This document shows, one piece after another, positions 36,956 through 46,457 of a DNA stretch of 64,000 nt. The number at the start of each line of letters is the position of its first letter. The stretch's first letter is position 1. The translations under genes were made by a program, and so were the position numbers. The stretch is from Microbaculum marinum (GTDB lineage: Bacteria > Pseudomonadota > Alphaproteobacteria > Rhizobiales > Tepidamorphaceae): assembly GCF_042646165.1 (NCBI RefSeq), contig NZ_JBHRTC010000009.1, one strand, 5' to 3'. The notes beneath the pieces were generated by a model. The model was not told the origin of the DNA. It searched no databases and was given only the letters and a program-made list of their open reading frames with translations.

Positions 36956-38761
36956 TCAGCTCTGCTTGCGCACGTAGCTGCCGGGGGCGTCCTCGATGGG
37001 CTTGTACTTTCGGCTCCCGGGCTTGCGGGCGGGCACCGTTTCCTTGTTCTGTTTCGTTACCCATGCCTGCCAGTCGGGCCACCACGAACCGGGCTTCTCC
37101 TTGGCCTTGGCAAGCCACTTCTCGTATTCGCCCGCAGGCTTTGGGCCGGTCCAGTACTGGTACTTGTGCTTCTCGGGGGGATTGACCACGCCGGCGATGT
37201 GGCCGGAGCCGGCGAGCACGAAGCGGACCGGTCCGCCGAAGAAGCGGGAGCCGACGAATACCGATTTTGCCGGGGCTATGTGATCCTCCCGGGTGGCGAG
37301 ATTGTAGACGGGGATGCGGATCCTCGAGAGGTCGAGCCGTTCGCCGCCGATCTCCATTTCCCCCTTCGAGAGGCGGTTCTCCAGGTAGCAGTTGCGAAGA
37401 TAGAAGCTGTGATTCGCCGCCGGCATGTGCGTCGAATCCGAGTTCCAGTAGAGCAGGTCGAAGGGGAACGGAGCGCGCCCCCGAAGGTAGTTGTTCACCA
37501 TATAGGGCCAGATCAGGTCGTTCGACCGGAGCAGGTTGAAGGCCATCGCCATGCGCCGGCCCTCCAGGTAGCCGCGCTGCGCCATGTCCTCTTCCACCGC
37601 GCGTATCTGATCCTCGTCGACGAAGACCTTCAGGTCGCCGGCATGGGTGAAGTCGACCTGCGCCGTCAGCAAGGTGACGCTCGCGATCCGCTCGTCGCCC
37701 CTGGCGGCCATGTGGGCGAGCGTGGCGGCCAGAAGGGTGCCTCCGACGCAGTATCCGGCTGCATTGATCCGATCCTCGCCGGTTATCTCTTCGACGATGT
37801 CCACCGCGGTGAGGATGCCCTCGCGCATGTATTCCTCGAAGGACTTGCGCGCCAGATGCCCGTCCGGATTGACCCAGGAGATGCAGAAGACCGTGTGGCC
37901 CTGATCGATCAGCCAGCGGAACAAGGACTTCTCCGGCGTCAGGTCGAGGATGTAGAACTTGTTGATCCACGGCGGCACCATCAGGAACGGCCGCTTCAGC
38001 ACCGTTTCCGTCGTCGGCGAGTACTGGATCAGCTGCATCAACTCGTTCTGGAAGATCACCTTTCCCGGTGACAGGGCCAGGTTCTTGCCGACCTCGAACT
38101 TGGTGGGATCGGATTGGCGGATCTTCAGTTCGCCCTTGCCGAGCCTGATGTCCTCGGCGAGCATCTTCATTCCGCGGACGAGGTTCTCGCCGTTGGTCTC
38201 CAGCGTCTCCTGCAGCAATTCGGGATTGGTGAGCACGAAATTCGACGGCGAGATCGCGTTCGCGATCTGCCTGACATAGAACTGCGCCTTGTGGCGGGTG
38301 TGTTCGTCGATATCCTCCGTCTGGTCGACGATCGACTCCGCCCAGTCCGCCGTCAGGAGATAGGCGTCCTTGAGGAAGCCGAACATGGGATGCGTCTGCC
38401 ACGATGGGTCGGCGAACCGCTTGTCGGCGGCGGCCGGTTGCGACGGCTCCTCGTCGTCCTGGCCGGCCTGGCGACGAAGCGCCCTGGTCCAGAGGTCGAG
38501 GTATCCCGTCCACAGCCTGGTCTGGGCCTCGACGGCCCTCTGGGGATCCGACAGCCACTTCTCGGCGATCTGCGACAGCGTCTTTGCGGCAAGGGTCATT
38601 TCCTCCGCGAAGATGAGCTTGGCCTCTCCCGTCTCGCGCGGACCCAGGAAGGCCGCCATGGCCTTGCCTCCCTCCTCGGCGAGGCGGGCCATGTTCTGCG
38701 CGAACGCTTCGGGATCGCGCACCGCGAAGGCCTGTTCGGGGTTTTCCCTGATATCGGTCAT
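36956..38761 (-). CDS. phaC: Class I poly(R)-hydroxyalkanoate synthase
   Basis: Polymerises (R)-3-hydroxyacyl-CoA into storage polyester granules. The 601-residue protein has the class I form. An N-terminal helical domain (1-about 240) leads to an alpha/beta-hydrolase domain with the lipase-like box GYCVGGTL carrying nucleophile Cys338 (G-x-C-x-G), preceded by FCISWVNPDG. A later block, VLAGSGHIAGVVNPP, has the catalytic His, and the catalytic Asp lies in REDHIAP. A longer frame of 60 codons exists, but MTDIRENPEQAFAV is the likely start. No phasin or PhaA/PhaB gene is in the window. Confidence 0.96.
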   Translation of the reverse strand: MTDIRENPEQAFAVRDPEAFAQNMARLAEEGGKAMAAFLGPRETGEAKLIFAEEMTLAAKTLSQIAEKWLSDPQRAVEAQTRLWTGYLDLWTRALRRQAGQDDEEPSQPAAADKRFADPSWQTHPMFGFLKDAYLLTADWAESIVDQTEDIDEHTRHKAQFYVRQIANAISPSNFVLTNPELLQETLETNGENLVRGMKMLAEDIRLGKGELKIRQSDPTKFEVGKNLALSPGKVIFQNELMQLIQYSPTTETVLKRPFLMVPPWINKFYILDLTPEKSLFRWLIDQGHTVFCISWVNPDGHLARKSFEEYMREGILTAVDIVEEITGEDRINAAGYCVGGTLLAATLAHMAARGDERIASVTLLTAQVDFTHAGDLKVFVDEDQIRAVEEDMAQRGYLEGRRMAMAFNLLRSNDLIWPYMVNNYLRGRAPFPFDLLYWNSDSTHMPAANHSFYLRNCYLENRLSKGEMEIGGERLDLSRIRIPVYNLATREDHIAPAKSVFVGSRFFGGPVRFVLAGSGHIAGVVNPPEKHKYQYWTGPKPAGEYEKWLAKAKEKPGSWWPDWQAWVTKQNKETVPARKPGSRKYKPIEDAPGSYVRKQS

Positions 38762-38988
38762 GACCCACCCGCTTGTCTGTTTCCGGATCGCCGGCGTCCG
38801 GATGTCGTTTTGATCCGCTCGCGCACTCTGGCACGTCCCACGGTTGTCGACGGCCGACGTCCCCGTTTTGACATATTGGATTCCTACAGCCAAATGCACG
38901 GGCGGGACGGCGATTGTGGGGCACGTGCCGGTTCGCACCAAAGTGCAGGTGTCGCACGTCGGTGCAATGAAAATTGGATTAGCGGATC

Positions 38989-39399
38989 ATGAAATTGCGT
39001 ACCGGCAGCGGGAGGCTCGTCTCGATCGTCATCCTGGCGGCAACGTTGCTGGGCGGCCTGTCGGCGTGCGAATCCGGGCCGAGCATGGAACGGCTGGCTC
39101 CAAAGATGCCGAAGCTCAGGGCGGACGTCCCCGAAACCCGGCATCCGGAGTCAGTCAACGGCGTGTTTCCCAATATCAACAACGCGCCTGATCGGCCCTC
39201 CGTCGTACGGTCCGAGCAGGAACTTGCGACCATCGAGGATTCGCTTGAGAAAGACGGCCAGTCGCATGTTAAACAGGCGGTCAAGCGGATCACGGGCGTG
39301 GAAACCGACGAAGACGTCGCCGAAGATGCCGGTGAAACGCCCGGTTCCTCGACCGATGCCGCCGCTGACCAGCCGACAGACATCAAACCGCCGGATTGA
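38989..39399 (+). CDS. Small lipoprotein of unknown function
   Basis: 136 residues with a signal peptide ending in a lipobox LGGLSAC-ES, followed by a low-complexity acidic mature part that ends DPTDIKPPD-like (DQPTDIKPPD). It is polar, with no further cysteines and no recognised fold. It lies three bases before the aminotransferase gene on the same strand and is therefore probably cotranscribed. A membrane-anchored envelope protein is the only inference. Confidence 0.75.
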   Translation: MKLRTGSGRLVSIVILAATLLGGLSACESGPSMERLAPKMPKLRADVPETRHPESVNGVFPNINNAPDRPSVVRSEQELATIEDSLEKDGQSHVKQAVKRITGVETDEDVAEDAGETPGSSTDAAADQPTDIKPPD

Positions 39400-39402
39400 G
39401 CC

Positions 39403-40623
39403 ATGAGCGAATTCCACAAGACCAGGCGCTTGCCGCCCTACGTTTTCGAGCAGGTCAACCGTCTGAAGGCCAGCGCACGCGCAGCAGGCGCCGACATAGT
39501 GGATCTCGGGATGGGCAACCCGGATCTCCCGACGCCGCACCATATCGTCGACAAGCTGGTGGAGACGATCGCCGATCCGCGCACGCACCGTTACTCGAGC
39601 TCGAAGGGCATCCCCGGCCTGCGGCGTGCGCAGGCGGCCTATTACCAACGGCGCTTCGGGGTGAAGCTCGATCCGGAGACACAGGTCGTTGCGACGATCG
39701 GTTCCAAGGAGGGGTTCGCCAACATCGCACAGGCGATCACGGCTCCGGGCGACGTCTTGCTTGTGCCGAACCCGACCTATCCGATCCATCAGTTCGGCTT
39801 CATCATCTCCGGCGGCGTCATACGGCAACTGCCGGCGCGCCCTGACGAGGAGTTCCTCCGGGCAATGGACCGGGCGATGACCTATTCGGTGCCCAAGCCG
39901 ATTGCCGTGGTGCTGAATTACCCCGCCAATCCGACGGGTTACGTCGCGAGCCTGGATTTCTACAAGGAAGTCGTCGCCTACGCCCGCAGGAACGACCTGT
40001 TCATTCTGTCGGATCTGGCCTACGCCGAGATCTACTTCGGCGACACGCCGCCGCCTTCGGTGCTCGAGGTCCCGGGGGCGATCGACGTGGCCGTCGAATT
40101 CTCCTCCCTGTCCAAGACCTTTTCGATGCCCGGCTGGCGGATCGGCTTTGCGGTTGGCAACGAAAGGCTCCTGTCGGCCCTGGCACGGGTCAAGTCGTAT
40201 CTCGACTACGGCGCCTTCACCCCGGTGCAGGTCGCTGGAGCCGCGGCGCTCAACGGGCCGGCGACGGTCGTCGACGAGATTCGCGACGTCTACCGCCACC
40301 GTCGCGACGTGCTGGTGGAATCCTTCGCCCGCGCAGGGTGGCCCCTGCCGGCGCCGGAGGCGACGATGTTCGCATGGGCGCCGATCCCGGAGAAGTTCCG
40401 CCATATCGGATCCCTGGAATTCTCCAAGCTGCTGGTGGAGAAGGCGGAGGTCGCGGTGGCGCCCGGCATCGGCTTCGGAGAGGACGGCGAGGGCTTCGTG
40501 CGCATCGCACTGGTGGAGAACGAGCAACGGATCCGGCAGGCCGCCCGCAACGTGCGCCGCTTCCTTGCCACGGCGGATGAAACCATGCACAACGTCGTCG
40601 CGCTCGGGGCGACTCGCGGCTAA
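39403..40623 (+). CDS. LL-diaminopimelate aminotransferase-type class I/II aminotransferase
   Basis: 406 residues, PLP fold type I. The sequence has DLGMGNPDLPTP at the start (family arm motif), PGDVLLVPNPTYPIH, NYPANPTGYVA, DLAYAEIYF and the PLP lysine in SLSKTFSMPGWRIGFAVG. Such proteins are annotated variously as LL-diaminopimelate, alanine (AlaC) or aspartate aminotransferases; substrate cannot be fixed by sequence. It lies directly before hom, so a role in the aspartate-family amino acids is likely. Its placement before hom-glpX-recJ is typical of the order. Confidence 0.87.
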   Translation: MSEFHKTRRLPPYVFEQVNRLKASARAAGADIVDLGMGNPDLPTPHHIVDKLVETIADPRTHRYSSSKGIPGLRRAQAAYYQRRFGVKLDPETQVVATIGSKEGFANIAQAITAPGDVLLVPNPTYPIHQFGFIISGGVIRQLPARPDEEFLRAMDRAMTYSVPKPIAVVLNYPANPTGYVASLDFYKEVVAYARRNDLFILSDLAYAEIYFGDTPPPSVLEVPGAIDVAVEFSSLSKTFSMPGWRIGFAVGNERLLSALARVKSYLDYGAFTPVQVAGAAALNGPATVVDEIRDVYRHRRDVLVESFARAGWPLPAPEATMFAWAPIPEKFRHIGSLEFSKLLVEKAEVAVAPGIGFGEDGEGFVRIALVENEQRIRQAARNVRRFLATADETMHNVVALGATRG

Positions 40624-40661
40624 CTCGCGGGCGTGCACACTTTGCATCGAGATGAGGGGTA

Positions 40662-41972
40662 ATGAGCGAGGCGTTGCGTATCGGGCTCGCCGGCCTTGGG
40701 ACCGTCGGCGCGGCAGTATTCAGGTTGCTGTCCGACAAGGCCGACCACGTGGCGGCACGCGCCGGCCGCCCGATCCGGGTGGTCGGGGTCAGCGCCCGAT
40801 CGCGTGAGCGCGACCGGGGTCTAGATCTGTCGAACGTCACCTGGCACGACGACCCCGATACCCTGGCCCGCGATCCGGATGTCGATGTCTTCGTCGAACT
40901 AATAGGCGGAGAGGGCGATCCGGCGTCGTCGTCCGTGCGAGGCGCGTTGACTGCGGGCAAGCCGGTGGTCACCGCGAACAAGGCTCTTCTGGCGGCATCC
41001 GGTGTCGAGCTTGCGCGACTTGCGGAGTCGAAAGGCGTCACGATCGGCTATGAAGCTGCGGTCGCCGGCGGGATTCCGGTTATCAAGACGTTGCGCGAAG
41101 CCGTTGCCGGAAACCGTGTTTCCCGCGTCTGGGGCATTCTGAACGGCACCTGCAATTACATCCTCACGGAAATGGAAGAGGAGGGCCTTTCCTTCGAGGA
41201 ATGCCTGGCCGAGGCGCAGCGGCTGGGATACGCGGAGGCGGATCCGACATTCGACATCGAGGGCCACGACTCGGCCCACAAGCTGGCCCTGCTCGCCGCG
41301 CTCGCGTTCGGCACGGAAATCGACACGGAATCGATACATCTTGAGGGTATTTCGACCATAACGCCCGAGGATCTCGAGGCCGCGGAGGAACTGGGATTCC
41401 GGATCAAGCTGCTTGGCGTTGCCCGGCGTACGGAGTCGGGCGTCGAGCAGCGGGTGACGCCGACGATGGTGCCGCGGATGTCCGCGATGGCAGGTATCCA
41501 TGGAGTCTTGAACGCCGTTGCCGTCGATGGCGACGAGGTCGGCGAAATCATGCTCGTGGGGCCGGGCGCGGGGTCGACGGCAACGGCGTCGGCGGTCGTC
41601 GGCGATCTCATGGACATCGCCCGTGGCGGCGTTTGCCCGCCGATATTCGGGATGCCCGCGAAGGACCTGGCGCCGTACAAGCGGGCGCGCATGCGCGCTC
41701 ACGAAGGTGGTTACTACATCCGCCTGGCGGTCTACGATCGGCCGGGCGCTTTCGCAGCGATTGCCCAGCGCATGGCCGAACAGTCGATTTCGCTGGAAAG
41801 CATCATGCAGAAGGATCGGCGTGATCCCGACAACCCGGGCGGCAAGCCGCGGCGGGTCGTTCTGATCACCCACGAGACTTCAGAGGCGCAGATCCGCAAG
41901 GCGCTGACCGCCATTATGGACGACGGTCAGATCGAAGGCCGGCCGCAGATGATCCGTATCGAGATGCCCTGA
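40662..41972 (+). CDS. hom: Homoserine dehydrogenase
   Basis: Reduces aspartate-4-semialdehyde to homoserine for threonine and methionine. The 436-residue protein shows an NAD(P)-binding IGLAGLGTVGAAVFRLL, the conserved NGTCNYILTEME catalytic region, EAQRLGYAEADPTFDIEGHDSAHKL, and a C-terminal ACT domain from about residue 340 (YYIRLAVYDRPGAFAAIAQ) which gives threonine feedback control. The gene follows the aminotransferase gene by 38 bases and precedes glpX by 44 bases. Confidence 0.96.
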   Translation: MSEALRIGLAGLGTVGAAVFRLLSDKADHVAARAGRPIRVVGVSARSRERDRGLDLSNVTWHDDPDTLARDPDVDVFVELIGGEGDPASSSVRGALTAGKPVVTANKALLAASGVELARLAESKGVTIGYEAAVAGGIPVIKTLREAVAGNRVSRVWGILNGTCNYILTEMEEEGLSFEECLAEAQRLGYAEADPTFDIEGHDSAHKLALLAALAFGTEIDTESIHLEGISTITPEDLEAAEELGFRIKLLGVARRTESGVEQRVTPTMVPRMSAMAGIHGVLNAVAVDGDEVGEIMLVGPGAGSTATASAVVGDLMDIARGGVCPPIFGMPAKDLAPYKRARMRAHEGGYYIRLAVYDRPGAFAAIAQRMAEQSISLESIMQKDRRDPDNPGGKPRRVVLITHETSEAQIRKALTAIMDDGQIEGRPQMIRIEMP

Positions 41973-42016
41973 CGCGGATATGGCGGGGGAACAGGCCGGA
42001 AGGTAAGGAAAGAAAA

Positions 42017-43291
42017 ATGGCAAGAGAAACGAAGACAGCCGGAAAATCCGCGAAGAAGGCGGCTTCAAAGTCCGCCAGTGCCGGGAAGACGGTGGCGAAG
42101 GCCGCTGCCAGGAAGGTCGCCAACAGCGCGTCGGCTGCAACCAAGACGGCTGGCGCCAAGGCCGCATCAGCAGGCAAGAGGGCGGCGAAGACGCCGACCG
42201 TGAAAGCCGCCGCGGCCAGGCCGGATACGGTCCGGAAGGCCGCTGCAAAGCCGGCGGGCGCCGGAAAGAAGCAGAAGAAGTCCGATTCCGGAAAGGCGTC
42301 CAGGAAGACGGCCCGAGCGAAGGCGGACACGGTCCTTGACCGGATACTGACCCTCGAGATCGTCAGGGTGACGGAACGCGCCGCCGTCGCGGCAGCCCGT
42401 CAGCGCGGGCGCGGCGACGAGAAGGGCGCCGACCAGGCCGCCGTCGACGCGATGCGCCGCGAACTCAACCGGCTGCCGATCCGCGGCACCGTCGTGATCG
42501 GCGAGGGCGAGCGCGACGAAGCCCCGATGCTCTACATCGGCGAGGAAGTCGGCACCGGCGAGGGGCCTGCCGTCGATATCGCTCTCGACCCGCTCGAAGG
42601 CACGACCATCTGCGCCAAGGATCTGCCCAACTCGCTCGCGGTCATCGCGATCGCCGAAGGTGGGAGCCTGCTAAACGCGCCGGATGTCTACATGGACAAG
42701 ATCGCGGTAGGACCGGGATACCCCGCCGGCGTCGTGGACATCGACGCGTCGCCCGCCGAGAACATCAAGGCGGTGGCGAAGGCCAAGGGCGTGCCGGTCG
42801 GCGAGATCACGGCCTGCATTCTGGATCGCCCGCGCCACGCCTCTCTTATAGAGGACGTGCGCGCGATCGGCGCCGGGATCCGCCTGATCGGCGACGGCGA
42901 TATCGCCGGCGTCATCCATACGACGGATCCAGCCGAAACCGGGATCGATATCTACATCGGCATCGGCGGCGCCCCGGAAGGCGTGCTGGCCGCCGCGGCA
43001 TTGCGTTGCATCGGCGGGCAGATGCAGGGCCGGCTGATCCTCGACACCGACGAGAAGCGGTCCCGCGCCCGGAAGATGGGCATCTCGGATTTCGAGCGCA
43101 TCTACGCCATGGACGAGATGGCCCGCGGCGACGTCCTGTTCGCCGCCACCGGCGTCACCGACGGCAACCTTCTGTCCGGCGTGCGCTTCGGCAAGAAGCG
43201 GATCCGTACCGAGACGGTGGTGATGCGGTCGTCGACGCAGACGGTGCGCTGGATCAAGGCCGACCACACCATGCTGGCGAAGTTCGAGTAA
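42017..43291 (+). CDS. glpX: Class II fructose-1,6-bisphosphatase with an N-terminal Lys/Ala-rich tail
   Basis: Gluconeogenic phosphatase. The catalytic part (about 106-424) is a complete GlpX: TLEIVRVTERAAVAAARQRGRGDE, VIGEGERDEAPMLYIGEEVG (metal-binding Glu), DPLEGTTICAK, GIGGAPEGVLAAAALRC and MARGDVLFAATGVTDG. Upstream of it lie about 103 residues with 22 lysines and 7 arginines spaced among Ala, Ser and Thr (AKKAASKS, KTAGAKAA and similar), resembling histone H1 or AlgP tails. A strong TAAGGAAAG ribosome-binding site sits before the chosen ATG and no ATG, GTG or TTG appears where the normal GlpX start should be, so the tail is very likely real. It could bind DNA or acidic polymers, or be cleaved; none of these is shown. 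Confidence 0.93.
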   Translation: MARETKTAGKSAKKAASKSASAGKTVAKAAARKVANSASAATKTAGAKAASAGKRAAKTPTVKAAAARPDTVRKAAAKPAGAGKKQKKSDSGKASRKTARAKADTVLDRILTLEIVRVTERAAVAAARQRGRGDEKGADQAAVDAMRRELNRLPIRGTVVIGEGERDEAPMLYIGEEVGTGEGPAVDIALDPLEGTTICAKDLPNSLAVIAIAEGGSLLNAPDVYMDKIAVGPGYPAGVVDIDASPAENIKAVAKAKGVPVGEITACILDRPRHASLIEDVRAIGAGIRLIGDGDIAGVIHTTDPAETGIDIYIGIGGAPEGVLAAAALRCIGGQMQGRLILDTDEKRSRARKMGISDFERIYAMDEMARGDVLFAATGVTDGNLLSGVRFGKKRIRTETVVMRSSTQTVRWIKADHTMLAKFE

Positions 43292-43307
43292 GCGCGGCGA
43301 GGCTGAC

Positions 43308-45149
43308 ATGACTGGCGCCGGGGCAGTCGCGATCGCGCCGGACCCGGGAGACACCGGCGGGGACCTCAGGACTGTCCTGGGTGTCGAACGATCGGTCTGC
43401 GGAAACCGGTGGGTCGATCGCCTCGACCGTGCCGCGCATCAGTCCGCTCTGGCGATCGCCCAGCAGAACGACATTCCAGAGATTGTCGCGCGCGTCGTGG
43501 CGGGCCGCGGCGTATTGCCGGAGCAGGTTTCCGAGTATCTCGATCCGAGCGTCCGGACGCTGATGCCGGACCCCTCGAGGCTGACCGACATGGACGCGGC
43601 CGCGGCGCGCATCGCCGATGCCGTCCAGTCCGGCGAGAAGGTGGCGATATTCGGTGACTACGACGTCGACGGAGCGACGTCGGCGGCTTTGCTCGCCCGC
43701 TTCCTGCGCTTCAACGGCATCGACCCGGCCATCCACATTCCCGACCGTATCATCGAAGGGTACGGACCGAACGAGCAGGCGATCGCGGCACTGGCGGACG
43801 CGGGCGCCAGCCTGCTGGTGACGGTCGATTGCGGCTCGACCAGCCACGAGGCGCTGGCCTACGCCAGGTCGCGCGGGCTCGACGTGGTCGTCATCGATCA
43901 CCATCAGATCGGCACCGACCTGCCGCCGGCAGCGGCGGTTGTCAATCCGAACCGGCAGGACGACCTCAGCGGGCAGGGCCATCTCGCCGCCGTCGGGGTG
44001 GTCTTCCTGGCGGTGGTCGCGGCCAACCGCACCCTGCGGGAGCGCGGCTGGTACGGTTCGCGGCGCCCGCCCGAGCTGCTCGGCTGGCTCGATCTGGTGG
44101 CGCTCGGCACGGTCGCCGACGTCGTGCCGCTGATCGGCCTCAACCGGGCATACGTGCGCAAGGGGCTGGTGGCCCTGCGCAATCGCCTCAGCGTCGGCCT
44201 CAACGCGCTGGCGGATGCCTCGCGCCTCAACGAGCCGCCCGATACCTACCATCTTGGTTTCCTGCTCGGGCCGCGCATCAACGCCGGCGGACGGGTAGGC
44301 GATGCCGCTCTGGGCGTCCGCCTTCTGCTGTCGGGAGACGGTGCGGAAGCCGCGGAGATCGCAGGTGTGCTCGATCGCCTCAATCGCGAGCGTCAGGACA
44401 TCGAGGCGGCGATCCTGGCCGAGGCTATGGCGATGGTGGACGTCGATCCGGCGTCGCAGACGCGCTCCGTGCTGGTGGTGCACTCGGACCGGGACTGGCA
44501 TCCCGGCGTGATCGGCCTGGTCGCCGCCCGCATCAAGGAGCGCTTCGCCCGGCCGGCCTTCGCCATTTCGATCGGTGCGGACGGGCTCGGCACGGGATCG
44601 GGTCGCTCAATCGCCGGCGTCGATCTCGGCTCGGCCGTTCGCTCCGCCGTTGCGGAGAAGCTGCTCGTCAAGGGCGGCGGTCATGCGATGGCGGCCGGCC
44701 TTACGGTCGAGCGCGGCCGGATACCGGCACTGCAGGAATTCCTCGAGGAGCGGCTGCGGGCGTCGGTGGCCGCGGTGGATCAGCGGACGCTCAGGATCGA
44801 CGCAGTCCTGACTGCGGGCGGCGCCACGGTGGACGTGCTGAAGGCGTTGGAGGCGGCCGGCCCCTTCGGGTCGGGGAACCCGCAGCCGCGCTTTGCCTTT
44901 CCCGCCCACCGCCTGTCCTATGCGGAGGCGACGGAGCAGGGGCATGTCCGCGCCACCCTGTCCTCGCCCGACGGCGGACGGTTGAAATCCATAGCCTTCC
45001 GCGCCGCCGGCACGCCGCTTGGCGATGCGCTTCTGTCCGGCCGCCAGGAAACGGTCCACGCGGCCGGCAATCTGCGGATCGACCGGTGGGGCGGCCGGGA
45101 GGCGGTACAGTTGCAGTTGAAAGATCTGGCGGTGCCGGCGGGACGTTAG
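43308..45149 (+). CDS. recJ: Single-stranded-DNA-specific exonuclease RecJ
   Basis: 5'-to-3' exonuclease used in recombination and mismatch repair. The 613-residue protein is full length. The DHH phosphoesterase motifs are FGDYDVDGATSAALL (Asp117, Asp119, Asp121), TVDCGSTSHEAL, and VIDHHQIG (Asp197-His198-His199). The DHHA1 domain carries GHAMAAGLTV near residue 465. GGCGAGGC precedes the ATG, 16 bases after glpX. The gene ends 11 bases before the convergent P450 gene. Confidence 0.96.
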   Translation: MTGAGAVAIAPDPGDTGGDLRTVLGVERSVCGNRWVDRLDRAAHQSALAIAQQNDIPEIVARVVAGRGVLPEQVSEYLDPSVRTLMPDPSRLTDMDAAAARIADAVQSGEKVAIFGDYDVDGATSAALLARFLRFNGIDPAIHIPDRIIEGYGPNEQAIAALADAGASLLVTVDCGSTSHEALAYARSRGLDVVVIDHHQIGTDLPPAAAVVNPNRQDDLSGQGHLAAVGVVFLAVVAANRTLRERGWYGSRRPPELLGWLDLVALGTVADVVPLIGLNRAYVRKGLVALRNRLSVGLNALADASRLNEPPDTYHLGFLLGPRINAGGRVGDAALGVRLLLSGDGAEAAEIAGVLDRLNRERQDIEAAILAEAMAMVDVDPASQTRSVLVVHSDRDWHPGVIGLVAARIKERFARPAFAISIGADGLGTGSGRSIAGVDLGSAVRSAVAEKLLVKGGGHAMAAGLTVERGRIPALQEFLEERLRASVAAVDQRTLRIDAVLTAGGATVDVLKALEAAGPFGSGNPQPRFAFPAHRLSYAEATEQGHVRATLSSPDGGRLKSIAFRAAGTPLGDALLSGRQETVHAAGNLRIDRWGGREAVQLQLKDLAVPAGR

Positions 45150-45160
45150 GTCGGTTGCGC

Positions 45161-46429
45161 TCACAGGCGCTCGAGGCGAACGTCATATCCGCAGGTGGGG
45201 CGCAGGACGAGATTGTTGTGGAGCCCGACCTCCTCCGGCGCACTGGTCGTGAACTGCACACGACGCAGCAGCGTCACGAGGATCGCCATCAGTTCGTACC
45301 AGCTGCTCTTGGCGGCCAGGCAGGTATGAGAACCGGCGCTGAACGGTATGTAGGCCATCGGATGCGCCAGCTTTCGCGCATGGCGCTCGGGACGAAACGC
45401 CTCCGGGTCCTCCCACAGGGAGCGATGGCGGTGGACGGCGTAGATCGGCACGACCAGGACGCTGCCGGCGGGAAGCAGCTCTCCGGCGACCTCGAACGGC
45501 TCGGTGCATGACCGCGCCGTCGAGATCGAAGGCGTCAGCAGGCGCAACGTCTCCCGGAGGACGCTGTCGAGCATCCGCAACTTCTGGAGCGAGGACCGCG
45601 TCGGGACCGCTTCGCCGAGTATCTCGCGGATTTCCGCCCGCAGCTCGTCCTGCAGGCCTGGATCCTGCCCAAGCAGCCAGATCGCCCACTGGATCGAGGT
45701 GACCGTGGTCTCCTGGCCGGAATACAGCAGCGCCAGGAAATTGTCCGAAATCTCCGCGTCGCTGAGGTGGGGGCAGGCGGCCGAACCGGCGTTCGTCATC
45801 CGCGCCATCGGCGCATCCGGACCCATCAGCGCCCCCGGACCGCGGTGTCGCGCAACCGGCACCAGAGTGTCTATCCACTGGTTCGCTGCGCGGAGGTCAC
45901 CGGCCCGGCTTGCGTCCACCAGCCCGTAAACCTGATCGTCGAGGTCATCCGACGTGCGGGCATCCGGGCCGTCGCCGAGGAGGGTCCGCCAGATGATGTC
46001 CAGTGCAGCCCGGGTGACGCAGGTGGTGGCGTCGTCCATGCACCGGGCGACGGCGACTTCGGTGGCGCTTACCGAGTTTGCGACTAGGACGTCGACATTG
46101 TTGGGCGCGAACAGTGGAGCGAAAGCGTCACGATAGCCCCTCCACCGGTGCTCATCGACCACAAAGATGCTGTTGGGGCGCGTCTTGCCGTCTGCGGTGG
46201 GGCGGTAGACGGGGAGCCAGCGCGGAAAGCGGTTGGTATCGCTTGACAGGACCTCGCGCAGCGCATCGGGATCGCAGACGAGCGCCACGGTCCTGTCCCG
46301 CACACGGGCCACGACGAGCGGGTCGTGCAGGATTCTTTCCGGCCAACAGCTGTCTGGGCTCCGTATCGCCCGGATGATCGACCGCAGCCGCGAATCGTCG
46401 GGGTGGAGTTGGAGCTTCGGAACGATCAT
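45161..46429 (-). CDS. Cytochrome P450
   Basis: 422 residues from the ATG giving MIVPKLQLHPDD. All core motifs are present: the I-helix LALLYSGQETTVTSI with the oxygen-activating Thr, the K-helix ExxR in RETLRL, the FRPERH region, and the heme loop PFSAGSHTCLA with the axial Cys370. The family resembles bacterial class I P450s with an H-x-C in the heme loop. No ferredoxin or reductase gene is adjacent. It is the last gene of the four-gene unit: its ATG lies 28 bases after the methyltransferase stop, so it probably oxidises the product of the preceding enzymes. Confidence 0.93.
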   Translation of the reverse strand: MIVPKLQLHPDDSRLRSIIRAIRSPDSCWPERILHDPLVVARVRDRTVALVCDPDALREVLSSDTNRFPRWLPVYRPTADGKTRPNSIFVVDEHRWRGYRDAFAPLFAPNNVDVLVANSVSATEVAVARCMDDATTCVTRAALDIIWRTLLGDGPDARTSDDLDDQVYGLVDASRAGDLRAANQWIDTLVPVARHRGPGALMGPDAPMARMTNAGSAACPHLSDAEISDNFLALLYSGQETTVTSIQWAIWLLGQDPGLQDELRAEIREILGEAVPTRSSLQKLRMLDSVLRETLRLLTPSISTARSCTEPFEVAGELLPAGSVLVVPIYAVHRHRSLWEDPEAFRPERHARKLAHPMAYIPFSAGSHTCLAAKSSWYELMAILVTLLRRVQFTTSAPEEVGLHNNLVLRPTCGYDVRLERL

Positions 46430-46457
46430 CTGCTGTCCCGCCCCGCGCGCGCTGCCA

